Source of the DNA: Sphaerulina vaccinii
Taxonomy: Eukaryota; Ascomycota; Dothideomycetes; Mycosphaerellales; Mycosphaerellaceae
Assembly (NCBI GenBank): GCA_022570795.1
Contig: JAKUDP010000002.1
Span: forward strand, 558,001-622,000
Direction of reading: 5' to 3'
Length of the DNA stretch: 64,000 nucleotides
Shown: positions 52,811 to 62,916 of the stretch, piece after piece
Layout of the letters: the number at the start of each line of letters is the position of its first letter
How positions within the stretch are numbered: the first letter of the stretch is position 1
The notes under the pieces: generated by a model
Seen by the model: only the letters and a program-made list of their open reading frames with translations
What the model was told of the DNA's origin: nothing
Database searches by the model: none
Position numbers and translations under genes: made by a program

Positions 52811-53279
52811 TCACTTCAACCTAACCATATTCCTAAACCTCTTTACAAAATTCCCAAGTACCGACCTATTCGGCAACTCCTCCAATTCCCTCCCCAATTC
52901 CACATAATGTCTCGGATTACTCTCAGGTTCCATTAATCTCTTTCCAGGCGGGAATTGCTTAGAGAACTTTCCCTCAAGCAGCAAATAAGCAGCATTCACT
53001 TCCCCACTCTCATCGCGCTGATATGTTGATGTACTCCCAGGATATGACAAAGTTTGACTGCTGACGCCGGATGGTGATGCTGAAGGGGCGGAAGTGACAC
53101 GAGGTTCGAGCACGATTTGCGCGAAGGTCTTTTCGGGGCGGAGGGCGTCTTTGGGCCAGAGGGAGAGAAGGCGGGTGTAGTGGGAGATTATTGACTGCGC
53201 GCTTGGTTAGGAGTGAGAGGAAGAAGAAGAAGAAGAAGGGAGGGGGATTTGAGTTGTTTTGGCTTACTTGACGAGACAT
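52811..53279 (-). CDS. UQCC2/Cbp6-like mitochondrial complex III assembly factor
   Basis: Two exons, 53279-53268 and 53194-52811, with a 73-nt intron, give 131 residues. The first exon holds four codons (MSRQ); joining gives SHYTRLLSLWPKDALRPEKTFAQIV, the family-typical opening HYTRLL-x-WP-x-D-x-LRP. The rest includes AAYLLLEGKFSKQFPPGKRLMEPESNPRHY and ends in a basic KRFRNMVRLK segment. Proteins of this family (UQCC2, Mnf1; related to yeast Cbp6) assist synthesis or early assembly of cytochrome b. Placement in the mitochondrion follows from the family. The assignment rests on motif reading and moderate length agreement. The intron's pyrimidine tract is a run of CTT repeats. Confidence 0.7.
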
Positions 53280-53631
53280 GGTCGTTGTTCTTGTTGTTGT
53301 TGTTAAGTTATGTGGAAAGAGTGGAATGGGAGCTTGAAGGTGTTGCTCATATGGTTGGAGTTGGTCGATCATGACGGCGAAGACTCTCGGCCGAAATTCG
53401 CACTTTGAAGAAACGTTCAGATTGATCACTTTCACATGCATTGTTCATATATCGTGCAAACGTATGAACATTATCAAACGATATATAGTCTTGAAGCATA
53501 GCCTATGCACAACAGAGCGAAAATGATTAGACCATCCATCCTTTCATGTCCAACATAATATCACACACAACACCCAAATCAACAATTTCCCCCTCTCAAG
53601 CGCACACTTGATCCAGTCGGAAAGCCAGTGC
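53280..53631. other. short intergenic region
   Basis: 352 bp between the UQCC2-like gene start and the 3' end of the DUF7587 gene. No element is assigned; part must be the UQCC2-like promoter. Confidence 0.4.
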
Positions 53632-54786
53632 CTACACGCTGAGGAGGCCCAGCTGCTTCACACAGTCGCCAAGGTTATCCTCCCAGCCAATCAAGTCAAT
53701 ATAGAGGCTCTTGACCTCCCTCGAGAAGCGCGGCGAGTCAAGTATCGAGCTGCTGCCTGACTGAGGCTTAGGTTGTGACTTTGGCTCCGGCTTCGGCTTA
53801 GCCTTAGACTTCTCCTTAGTCGTAGTAGCACTGGTCGCCTTGGGTGTCTCTCCATCACTACTCAACTTTGAAACCAATAGTGTCTTCAACTTTTGTTTCA
53901 TGAGCTCACTATCGCCAAGATAGAGCTTCTTAGAGCGGCAGTACTGGCGAAGTGCCAGATCTTGCAACACCTGAGCTGCTTTCCAGGGTTGATCCATTCC
54001 GAAATAGCACTTCTGCGAAGGGTCAGTGACGGATGCGACGCTGCCGTCCCTGGCGCGCATGTTTGGCCAGACCATGCAAGCTAGCATTTCGATCAGGTGC
54101 GGCATTTCTTCATCGTTGATTATGGGCGCAAGCAGATAGGTGGCAATGACAACACCGAAGTCAGAGCCGAACTTTTTGCCAATGGTAAACACTGCACTTG
54201 TCGCTAAGTTGAGGTTGTCGCCCTTTAGGTACGGACTAACATCGAAGTCAGAGCCGAAGATGGAGGCCCCACACCTCTCAAAATATGGCTGGAAAACCTC
54301 GCGAGGCACTGCTTTGTAATGCTTCCCGCTGATCAAGCCGAACACCAGGAACTCATAGTCAAACTCCCAACTGCCGAAGAGATGAAGCGTGTGAGAGGTG
54401 TGGAGGACCACGTTCTCCTCCGGTAGATTTTGGGTGTCAAGTATGCTGATGCAGCCGTTGTTGCTCCCACCTCCGAAACTGAGCACGACATGCAAGGACT
54501 GGGACCAGGAGGAGAACATGGTCTTGAAGCCCACGCCCCCTTGAATGTGACTCTGGGCGTTCGTCCTGAGTGTTGCTCGTGGCGTACTATAGAATGACGG
54601 CAAGTTTTGTGCATCAAGGAATGCCAGTGGAGTAATGGCTCCGACAGTGTTGAGCCTTGCGTTGCCACCAGAGAATGGTGTCCAATAGCGAAAGAGATAC
54701 CTGGGAATTTCACGCCTCAAGGGCTCGACCTTGTCCTTGAACGCTTGTTGCTCTGGTGTAAGCTGCTGGACTTTGTTGGTAGCCAT
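53632..54786 (-). CDS. DUF7587-domain protein of unknown function
   Basis: A 384-residue intronless protein. Residues about 28-165 match the fungal DUF7587 pattern: YLFRYWTPFSGGNARLNTVGAITPLAFL, then SLHVVLSFGGGSNNGCISILDT, LFGSWEFDYEFLVFG and AVPREVFQPYF (described in separate parts). Residues about 200-280 form a helical region with KKFGSDFGVVIATYLLAPIIND. The tail (about 320-352) alternates Lys, Pro, Glu and Ser (KAKPKPEPKSQPKP) before a final ordered stretch ending LGLLSV. There is no signal peptide or membrane segment. The domain is common in filamentous fungi and often species-expanded, but its activity is not known. Flanks contain degenerate local repeats. Confidence 0.72.
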   Translation of the reverse strand: MATNKVQQLTPEQQAFKDKVEPLRREIPRYLFRYWTPFSGGNARLNTVGAITPLAFLDAQNLPSFYSTPRATLRTNAQSHIQGGVGFKTMFSSWSQSLHVVLSFGGGSNNGCISILDTQNLPEENVVLHTSHTLHLFGSWEFDYEFLVFGLISGKHYKAVPREVFQPYFERCGASIFGSDFDVSPYLKGDNLNLATSAVFTIGKKFGSDFGVVIATYLLAPIINDEEMPHLIEMLACMVWPNMRARDGSVASVTDPSQKCYFGMDQPWKAAQVLQDLALRQYCRSKKLYLGDSELMKQKLKTLLVSKLSSDGETPKATSATTTKEKSKAKPKPEPKSQPKPQSGSSSILDSPRFSREVKSLYIDLIGWEDNLGDCVKQLGLLSV

Positions 54787-56143
54787 GGCGAATGGTCTGA
54801 CTCGTGGGAAAGTCGAATGGTCTTGTTAGATCGTGTAGGTTGTATGTGTTGCGACTGTGAGGAATGCGACTATGATCTTGAGCTCACTGACAATGCTCAG
54901 CGTATATATCTTCATCCATGCTGGCTGAGATATGTGTCGAGTGTCGGACATGGCGTTAGCATGCTCGCTGAGACAGTACGCTCGTCCACTGTCGCAGCGA
55001 TCCAAGACTGCTGATTGAGTCGTCTCGCTGAGTGCAACGAAGTGTTGTTTCGATGTCCGCAATGTGGCATTGTCTCGTCCAGAAAGTGTCTTCAAACAGC
55101 GGAGCCCACGGCTCATGCTGTCGCGAAGTCCATTGCTGAAATGGGTACTGGCTGCTATGGGGGCTCATCAGTGGCATGCGCTGTCGCAGCGATCCAAGAC
55201 TGCTGACTGAGTGGGATTGCTGAGCGCATCGTTGTGTCCTGGACAATTGTTTCAGTGTGCCTTGTGAGGCATTGTCTCGCCCAGAACGTATCTGCAAGGT
55301 ACTGAGATCACAGCTCATACCATCGTGGAGTCGCGCTCGAATAGGGTCCCGCAGCTGCTCGCGCACACGACTGTGCTTTCGCATTCCATATCGGGTCCCT
55401 GATTGATGACCGTCGCACTGCTGTCGGTAAAACTCAGAGCTGCTCATGTAAGCAAAAGCTCGGGCAATCCAGACGGCAACCTGCAACCACGGCCAACGGA
55501 AGGGGCTGGTCTCCAGAAGTCGTTCTTCGAGGTCCAAGCTGCCGAAGAAACGAGCGATAAGCGTGCGGGATTAATTGCTGAAGGCGGAGACCATGCGCAA
55601 AGATGTAGAGAATCTTGTTTGTAGTCCTAGACGCCCTGGCTCGATCATAGTTCGGACATCGAGGTCGCGTCGCGTCGCGTGTTCTGTACACTCATCAGTG
55701 ACAAAGCTCACCCCTGAACCATCTCCTGCAAAGCATCATCCCAGTACAATTTTGACGATCATCATGATAATGTCTCTACAAATAGAGAAACGCAACGCTA
55801 ACACATTAATCCTCCCACAATCTTATGTACCCATGAAGCCGTACAGCGTGGCAAAAGAAAACACCTCGTCATGACAGACTTAGTCGAACATAAGAGAGAT
55901 TCGCTGAACAATGCGTGCACAGACTAAAGAAAAATGATGATGATAGTCACCCGCGTATCCATGTTCATGTCCTGCTCGAAGCCGTACCATGCGCATGATG
56001 ATGAGAATGCGAATGCGCCGAGGAGAATCTCCCTTTACTCATACTCATATGTCCACTTCGATTCTTCAAACTTCCCACATCATGTTTACCTGCGCGCACA
56101 GGGTATTAGTATTATACTCAAAACATTATATACTCAATTGTCA
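54787..56143. other. gene-poor stretch with local duplication
   Basis: Upstream flank of the DUF7587 gene and 3' flank of the apsA-like gene. It holds the direct repeat listed separately and otherwise short frames, including a minus-strand frame (55537-54956) that crosses both repeat units and owes its repeated SSLGSLRQ motif to them. Confidence 0.5.
54989..55320. repeat. direct repeat, about 192-bp spacing
   Basis: A 26-bp perfect match starts at 54989 and again at 55181 (beginning CTGTCGCAGCGATCC). Homology continues downstream in both copies: TGAGT, GCTGAG, GGCATTGTCTCG, CCAGAA and CAGCTCAT-like words recur in the same order with substitutions and small gaps. This indicates a tandem duplication of about 190 bp, now diverged except at its start. 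Confidence 0.7.
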
Positions 56144-59100
56144 TCAAGCTTGCAGCTCAGCGACATCCCACCACCTCGCCTGTTCTGAAGAAACAACGGT
56201 GACATGTCTCCGTGCTTGTTTCGGGACAGACAAGGCGACGAAAGGTGACTGCGAGCTGCTGCTAGGTGTACTGTTTGACTCACCATCACAGCAGGCCCTC
56301 ACATTCTCCAAACGATCCGCATCTCTTTCTTGTTGCTCGATGACAGCTCTCAAGTCTTCTGCTGACTCGGCAACAATACTTGCATCATATATGTTTGCAG
56401 GATCGGTAGGATCTGCTCTGCGGTTGCTTGCTGCAGAGTGGGCTCGTTGACTGCTGCTGGGTCGATGGAATCGAGACGCCATGGAGCTGAAACGGCCTTG
56501 AGTGCTACCGGAAGATACCCTCGACTGGCTTGACTCTGTTGCACGAAGAGTTGGAACGGGCGCAACAGGTGGGGGCTTCGGGTGCTGGGACGCCGCAGAA
56601 GTCCTGCCAGTCAACGTAGCATCGTTCCGCTGAAGGCTGGTATCCCTCGTTGTGCGGCTATTGTAACTGCTCAAGCTTGTTCGACGACTCAGTCGGCTGT
56701 TGCTACGTCCATTGGCAGTACCTCCAGCCATCTTGTTGATGCTTCTGCGAACGGTGCCGCTGAACCCGCTGGGATTGAACTCTTCGAGCTCAGCATCGCT
56801 CATGGTATCTTCTGCTTCCTTGTGCTCGCGTTCAGTCCTAAGAAGTAGGTAGGACAAGGCATTGAACCATGTCTCGTGCCTCTGTGCTGTTGGTGCCGTG
56901 AACACTATTTCGCGGCCCGGTGTGATGACCACGAGAGACTTTCTGTGTAAACCAGGTGGGTACGCATTGTCGTCCGAGATGACTCGCACAGCTTCAATGG
57001 CAACGCTTTTAGCTTTCATCATGTTCTTACCAGCGGTGCTGGGATCATGCTCGCTCCAGTATAGGGTTCTCGTATATGGATGGACCCAGAAGAATCGTCG
57101 ATGTCTCGTAGTTGAAGTCTCGCTACGACCAATCTTGCGAGTATACTTCCACAAATACTCTCCTATCATAGTCTGCGTGATGGCTTGTATCATACGCGGA
57201 TCTGTGGCAGGTTCAACATCTGGCGGTAACATCATCTGGCCACGCGTGATGTTGAAGCGCTCGTCAAGCTCAGATGCAAACGAAGATACCGACGTTCTAT
57301 GCGATACCCGATCTGACTGCACATTTGCGACTGTGCCACGACTGTCCTTGGTGCGGATGGGTCGAGGCGTCGTGGAGTCTCGGGAATGCACGGCACGCTC
57401 GTAGTATGGACGACCTCCTGGAGTATTCGGACGTTTGTACGCTGAAGCAGGCATCACCGGCGGACCCATAGTACCACGGGATGGCGGCAGCTCTGGAGAA
57501 CCTGGCTGCTGTGCCGCAGCAATCTTGATGTTGTGGTCCGCAGGTAGAGGCGGAGCACTAATGATAAGATCTTTCTTGCGCAAAGATCCTGAGCTGGAAG
57601 GTCTTCGCCCTGGTGGATGTAAGGTAGGTGACTCGTAGATCGAAGGACGGACGTCCGAGGAATGAGATTGACGTTCTCGTTTTGTAGGAGTGCTGGGGGC
57701 CATCGCTAGAGTGGCCGCGGCAGCGGCGTTCTTATATGGCGAATGATCCACACCATTCAGATTCGTCACGCTTGACGCAGCAACAGTCTTGTTCTTCAGC
57801 ATGCTCTCGATTTCACTGCCCGAAACAAGTGTTTGACATCCCTCATCAGACATTGGCAGTGTCGGTGCTGGCCTTGTGGGTGGGCCATTGGCTGATACTT
57901 CAGATAGTGGCTCTCTGGTTGACGCGGTCACATCAGGGAAGTCCACGGGGATTTTCTCTTCGGCTGACCTTCTGGCCAACATGCTACCGCCAATGCCACC
58001 GACAATGCCACCGGCAGCAGCTGGGGCAAACCAGCTGTGGTCCTGATCCTCAGAACTCGTTAGCGTTTCAGGCATTACGGGCTCAAAGTCTTGCGAGACC
58101 ACCTCAGAGAACGCGAGAGGAACATCGGGCACTGGAGGCGGCGCTGCAACGGGCATTTGGGGCATCGCTGAACCGTCTGCCACGCTCCTTGACATATCAG
58201 TAGGAGATGACTGTTGCTGGGAAGGCGGAAGAGGCCACGCCTCATGCTCGATACTGGGCGAATGCTCGATCGAGGCAGGCGCGCGTGGTAGGTCTGCCAA
58301 CAGCAGTGCCTTGGGTTCGGCTTCGGCATTGGTCGCAGTTCCTACGCTGATTGTCACAGGGTTGCCGCGAGCATCTGTGCCAATACTGATAGTCTGTGGC
58401 AGCATGCGCGCATCTGTGCCTGCATGAGTGGTGGTCGCAGCTCTAGCGTCAGTTCCAATGCTGCTGGTAGGGATGAGGCGAGCATCAGTTCCTGTGCTGA
58501 TAGTGATCGGCACACCACGCGCGTCCGTGCCAATGGTGATCATCTTACGTTCAGCCTCCACCGGCGCCTCGACAGCTGATGCAGGCTGTGCACCCGAGTC
58601 GACCATTTTGCTGTCGTGTGGATCGCTTTCTTCAGACTGTCCGTGCGACAAGTCCTCTCGCGATGGCTCGCGGCTCTGACCAGCCACTCTGCTTATGCCG
58701 AATCCGGCTAGTGCACCTGCTGCTACTTCACCTGCATGCTGAAGCAGACTTGTCTTGTGCTCTGGCTCCCACGGCTCAGTCATGATACCAGCATCGACCA
58801 TCACTGGCTTGCTGACTGGAAGAGCAGGACTGTGTGCAGGCGACAGGACTCTGGGACTGATACGAGGTGTGCTATGCGCAGGGAATACACCCGCAAGCTC
58901 GTCGTCGTCCATCGCGTCCATTGATGTAGTTGCTGTACTCGGCGCTCCAGGCTCAACACTGAGCTGTCGCTGCGTGACTGGAATTCCGGTCATGAAGCTG
59001 TCGTCCATGTGGCGCTCGGAAGCAGGCGTCCCTTCCAGGCTGTCATCATCCAATGCGTCTAGTTCGTCTCCGAGACTCTGCATACCACCAGCAGGCTGCG

Positions 59101-61069
59101 GCGTACCCATGCTAGAGCTTGGGCTAGCCTGGCTGACATGCGGTGAATCGAGCAAGATATCGCTGGCACGTCCAGAGCGTCTGCCGCCCCTACTAAGACG
59201 CAGCTTATACTTTGGCTGCTGAGCATTGCGAACAGGCGTGCCCACGACATCTTCATCATCGTCATCTCCAGACGTGGAAGCAGTTGACATGTACGACAAG
59301 CGCTTATTCGAGATGGAAGGTCGCACCTTGCTAGTAGAAGTGGCTTCGGTTTCTGTCGCATCGCCTTCAGTGTCGTGGCCGAAGTCCTCTGCGCCAGTTG
59401 CGAACGCTTCGCTCTCAGTAGTACCACCACGCTCGGTGGCTGTTTCGAAGCCAGTATCAGTCTCGTTGGCGGTCTCAAATGCATCTGTAGTGTCACCATC
59501 GGACCTTCCATAGGCATGTCCATAGGCTGCTGCGGCTCCGAGTCCAGCCACTGTGGCTCCTCTCGACATGGCATTACCGTCTCTGGCTTTGCTGGGAGTC
59601 TGTTCAGTAGTATCGTCTTCCCAGTCTGGCTCATCGATGATTTCAGTCGTGCTGGAGCGAGAAGCGCCAAGCCTGTTGTTGGAAGGTCGCTTGAACTTGA
59701 CATCGTTGTCGCTCCTGCGTTTCTTCGCAACATTGGCGGCAATGCCGGTACTTTCACGCCGTTGTTCCAGCTCGTCGCGTGCATCTTGCAGCATTCGCTT
59801 CAACTCGATCTTCTCCGTCTTCTCACGATGGATGTTATTCTTGAGATTCTGGATCATGCGATGTGCGTGGTTCAAGCTTGACTTCAGTGTTTCTGACTCC
59901 AGCATACCGTGCCGAGCTGGAGTCCCCTTCACGGGCGAGCCGGGAGCGCTGCGATCGGGACTAGCATCATCGGACTGCATGTTCTCCTCGGCAGACATGA
60001 AATCAGTGTCTGATTGAGGGACTTGTTGACCCATGCGGAAGGCTACAGCCTTTGCAAGTTCGGTATTTTGCGAGGTCAGCTCTTTAATTTTGGCTTGCAG
60101 CTTCTCGTTCTCCGTCAGCTGGCCTTTGTGATCACGCTGAAGAGAGTAGAAGTCGTTGTCCGTGACTTTTCGAGCATTGGCTTGATCTGCGCTGAGCTTC
60201 TCGTGTGATAATCGAAGCTCATCCAGCTCACGCTCCTTGGCAGCCTTCTCAGATTGTGCAGATTTGAGAGTCTGTGCGAGTCTGTTCCCTTTGTCTGTAT
60301 GTTCCCTCAAGCTGGCCTCAATGTCTTGCAGGCGCGTCTCCAGATTCCAGTTCTCGTCCTTGTACTTCTGTTCACTCTCATCCATGTGCCGTAAGCGCTG
60401 CAACAGGTGTGCAGACTCTGCCTCAAGCTGTGCTTTGGCAGAGGTGGTGTCCTTCAAGTGCTCATCTTTCTCAGCCAGCGCAGATTGCAATTGCCTTACT
60501 TGGGCGAGCAGTGATGTGCTGATCTCGGTCGCAAACTCGATATCGTGGACTCTGTTGGTGGGCTGGTTCCGCTGTCTTCTGGAGGGCGCCGCCAGCTTGG
60601 TGGGCGACTCACGCCCAGATCCAGACATCACGGCCGGAGACTGCATATCCTGACTCTCGCTGACAACTCTGGACTTTGGTAGAAATGCTCGCGCGGACTC
60701 CCGGCCAACCTCATTGTACTCCCGCTCAAGCTCTGCAAGCCTCCCCTGTAGCTCGGCAGGCATCTCACCATCCTGTTGCATCTGTTCTACCTCTTTCAGC
60801 TTCGCTGCCAGTTCTGTTCGCTGCGATGTGAGGGTCATGCCCAAGCGCGCGGCGTCCTTGATACGCTTGTCGGTGTCCCGCATGTGAGCCTCCAAGGCGC
60901 GTTTCGCAGAAGAAGGCGAATTCGTGGACATGCTGAATTGGGCATTGTCGAAGGCGCTATATCTCTGAGACTGTCCAGAAGACGCGTTCTGGAAGGGATC
61001 TGTTTGGCCATTGGAACGCACCGTGCCAGACGGCGGATTCGCGATCTCGGCCATGGGTCTTCGTTCCAT
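56144..61069 (-). CDS. apsA: ApsA/Num1-type cortical nuclear-migration protein
   Basis: A 1641-codon open frame. Residues about 40-160 and 185-440 are long coiled coils (EEKIELKRMLQDARDELEQR-like helices). The middle is acidic and Ser/Thr/Pro-rich. Near residues 838-918 lie five GTDAR-containing repeats spaced 12-14 residues. A PH domain (about 1300-1408) opens with GEYLWKYTRKIG and includes RRFFWVHPYTRTLYWSEHDP and RHETWFNALSYLLLRT, close to the ApsA/Num1/Mcp5 PH domain that binds PI(4,5)P2. ApsA is a cortical anchor for dynein and mitochondria, needed for nuclear distribution. The last 33 codons before the final segment (56283-56185) form a possible in-frame intron with GTGAGT and CTTCAG ends; its removal would leave the frame unchanged. 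Both C-termini are possible. Confidence 0.9.
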   Translation of the reverse strand: MERRPMAEIANPPSGTVRSNGQTDPFQNASSGQSQRYSAFDNAQFSMSTNSPSSAKRALEAHMRDTDKRIKDAARLGMTLTSQRTELAAKLKEVEQMQQDGEMPAELQGRLAELEREYNEVGRESARAFLPKSRVVSESQDMQSPAVMSGSGRESPTKLAAPSRRQRNQPTNRVHDIEFATEISTSLLAQVRQLQSALAEKDEHLKDTTSAKAQLEAESAHLLQRLRHMDESEQKYKDENWNLETRLQDIEASLREHTDKGNRLAQTLKSAQSEKAAKERELDELRLSHEKLSADQANARKVTDNDFYSLQRDHKGQLTENEKLQAKIKELTSQNTELAKAVAFRMGQQVPQSDTDFMSAEENMQSDDASPDRSAPGSPVKGTPARHGMLESETLKSSLNHAHRMIQNLKNNIHREKTEKIELKRMLQDARDELEQRRESTGIAANVAKKRRSDNDVKFKRPSNNRLGASRSSTTEIIDEPDWEDDTTEQTPSKARDGNAMSRGATVAGLGAAAAYGHAYGRSDGDTTDAFETANETDTGFETATERGGTTESEAFATGAEDFGHDTEGDATETEATSTSKVRPSISNKRLSYMSTASTSGDDDDEDVVGTPVRNAQQPKYKLRLSRGGRRSGRASDILLDSPHVSQASPSSSMGTPQPAGGMQSLGDELDALDDDSLEGTPASERHMDDSFMTGIPVTQRQLSVEPGAPSTATTSMDAMDDDELAGVFPAHSTPRISPRVLSPAHSPALPVSKPVMVDAGIMTEPWEPEHKTSLLQHAGEVAAGALAGFGISRVAGQSREPSREDLSHGQSEESDPHDSKMVDSGAQPASAVEAPVEAERKMITIGTDARGVPITISTGTDARLIPTSSIGTDARAATTTHAGTDARMLPQTISIGTDARGNPVTISVGTATNAEAEPKALLLADLPRAPASIEHSPSIEHEAWPLPPSQQQSSPTDMSRSVADGSAMPQMPVAAPPPVPDVPLAFSEVVSQDFEPVMPETLTSSEDQDHSWFAPAAAGGIVGGIGGSMLARRSAEEKIPVDFPDVTASTREPLSEVSANGPPTRPAPTLPMSDEGCQTLVSGSEIESMLKNKTVAASSVTNLNGVDHSPYKNAAAAATLAMAPSTPTKRERQSHSSDVRPSIYESPTLHPPGRRPSSSGSLRKKDLIISAPPLPADHNIKIAAAQQPGSPELPPSRGTMGPPVMPASAYKRPNTPGGRPYYERAVHSRDSTTPRPIRTKDSRGTVANVQSDRVSHRTSVSSFASELDERFNITRGQMMLPPDVEPATDPRMIQAITQTMIGEYLWKYTRKIGRSETSTTRHRRFFWVHPYTRTLYWSEHDPSTAGKNMMKAKSVAIEAVRVISDDNAYPPGLHRKSLVVITPGREIVFTAPTAQRHETWFNALSYLLLRTEREHKEAEDTMSDAELEEFNPSGFSGTVRRSINKMAGGTANGRSNSRLSRRTSLSSYNSRTTRDTSLQRNDATLTGRTSAASQHPKPPPVAPVPTLRATESSQSRVSSGSTQGRFSSMASRFHRPSSSQRAHSAASNRRADPTDPANIYDASIVAESAEDLRAVIEQQERDADRLENVRACCDGESNSTPSSSSQSPFVALSVPKQARRHVTVVSSEQARWWDVAELQA

Positions 61070-61965
61070 ATGCTCCGGGAGTGTGTATTATGTTGGAAAG
61101 GAAAATGAATAGGAGCAGCACGCGACGCGCTGCAGTATGAGACCTGCGGAACGAATGGCGGGTCCAGGTCGGTGGTCTGTCTTGTATGTCTCGGGAAGCG
61201 CTGACTGTTTATTCAGGCCCAACGTCGTCCTCTGTGGTGGTGGATGAAGTAATGCAACGTTGTCGCACCAGCCAAAGACACTCAGAAACACAGCACGCTC
61301 CGCCAGTAAACAAGATCCAAGAGAAGATGGAGAGAGAGCGCACGAACGAGGGGCAGGAAGAGAACTGTCTGGTCCGGAAGGTGTGTTGCTGTGTATCCTG
61401 TTATGCAATGCAAGAAGCGGGCCGCTGCGATCTTGTTTACTTATATTTACACTCGAGGATATCCCAGCATACCGGTGATACCGGTGCCTGTGACAGCTCC
61501 GACCTCTTGCGAAAGTGGGCAACCAATACCAGGGTCCAGCACCAAGAATTGAAAGTCGCGAGAAGTGATTGTGAAGCACAAATGAAGTCGAGTCCGTATG
61601 AAGTGGGCTGCGCGCGCAATAGTCGTGCAGAATCAGAGTTTACGAATACCATAACACACGGGCCAAAACATTTTGGAGATCTACCGATTGGCTAAGACAT
61701 CCCCATCCTAGTTCTCGTCTCTCGCTGCACTTGACGATGTAGAGTCGTCTTCCTCACTCATCATAGTTTTTGCTGTAGTATTTCAAGAACAAGATCTCGT
61801 TCAGCGTGTACGGCAGGAAAGGTTGCCCCTGTGTGTCACAGCAAGACGTGGAAGCTTGCGAGTCGCGATTTCTCTGTGGCGCATTAGCTTCTGCTTTACT
61901 AAGCATTTCCATAGTGAAGTTCCGACAACTACATGACCACTACCATCTCACTCACAGCACAGAAA
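61070..61965. promoter_or_regulatory. divergent promoter, apsA and CWC24
   Basis: An 896-bp gap between opposite start codons. Frames in it (for example 61579-61088 minus) overlap each other and lack recognisable domains. The CWC24-proximal part contains an upstream in-frame ATG at 61933. No named element is assigned. Confidence 0.45.
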
Positions 61966-62916
61966 ATGGCAGACACAGCACCAGCGACAGCGCCCGTCTT
62001 CAAGAAGCGTGCCAAGAACAGCAACATACGCAAACGACCAGCGACGCCTCCGCCTGAAGACAGCAATTCCGACGAGTCCGACTACACAGACGACGAGCAA
62101 GGCGCACGAATTAAGCGTCGCAAGAAGGAAGGCGTCAACATCACTACCGAGGGCGCCAAACGAGAAGTCGTCACAAGCAAATACACCGCTTTCCAAGCAG
62201 ATCGCTCCACCGACATCTCCACCAACGATGATGCGACCAAAGCCTCGAATTGGTATACAGATGCCGCTCTGGCCGCAAAGGATGGCTCGAAACCGAAGCC
62301 CGACACGGAGACGATAGTACCTGAAGCTACAGATGGCACATATCAAGGCACAGCGAAGTATTCGACATTCATACAAAAGAATCCCGAGAAGAAGCAGCTA
62401 GGACCACAAAAGGCTCCCACAAACGTGCGCACAATCACAGTCACGGACTTCGCTCCAGATGTGTGTAAAGACTACAAGCAAACCGGGTTCTGCGGTTTCG
62501 GCGACAGCTGTAAATTCTTACACGCTCGCGAAGACTACAAGCAAGGCTGGCAGCTTGATAAAGAATGGGAGAAGGCTGGCAAGAAGGACAAGAAGCCTGG
62601 TAATGCTGGGAAAGATGCCAAAGACACGGAAGGAATGGATGATGAAGAGAAGATGCTCATGGAGATTCCTTTCGCTTGCATTATCTGCAAAGGAGATTAT
62701 AAGAATCCTGTGGTGACGAAGTGTGGGCATTACTTTTGTGAAAAGTGTGCCATGACGAGGTACATGAAGGATAAGAAGAAACAGTGCGCGAACTGCGGAT
62801 CAGACACGCAGGGGAGCTTTGGCGTGGCGAAGAAGTTGAAGGATCTTTTGGCGAAGAAGAAAGTGAGGGAGGATGAGAGGGCGGAGAAGGAGGCTGAGGA
62901 TGGTAGCGGTGACTGA
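61966..62916 (+). CDS. CWC24: pre-mRNA-splicing factor Cwc24 (RNF113 type)
   Basis: Start chosen at MADTAPATAPVFKKRAKN, giving 316 residues; an ATG 11 codons upstream is in frame. The N-terminal part is disordered with KRRKKEG basic and Asp/Glu-rich runs, then YQGTAKYSTFIQKNPEKKQLGPQKAP (split here), the usual Cwc24 lead. A CCCH zinc finger at about residues 165-190 reads C-x8-C-x5-C-x3-H (VCKDYKQTGFC, CKFLH). A C3HC4 RING follows at about 245-290 (CIICKGDYKNPVV, CGHYFCEKC, CANCG). Cwc24 joins the activated spliceosome before the first step and stabilises the 5' splice site region. No intron is needed. The order CCCH then RING is diagnostic. Confidence 0.94.
   Translation: MADTAPATAPVFKKRAKNSNIRKRPATPPPEDSNSDESDYTDDEQGARIKRRKKEGVNITTEGAKREVVTSKYTAFQADRSTDISTNDDATKASNWYTDAALAAKDGSKPKPDTETIVPEATDGTYQGTAKYSTFIQKNPEKKQLGPQKAPTNVRTITVTDFAPDVCKDYKQTGFCGFGDSCKFLHAREDYKQGWQLDKEWEKAGKKDKKPGNAGKDAKDTEGMDDEEKMLMEIPFACIICKGDYKNPVVTKCGHYFCEKCAMTRYMKDKKKQCANCGSDTQGSFGVAKKLKDLLAKKKVREDERAEKEAEDGSGD

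Noticed and set aside
54956..55537. 193-codon minus-strand frame with repeated SSLGSLRQ
   Set aside because: The repeated motif comes from the underlying direct DNA repeat; there is no domain or start support.
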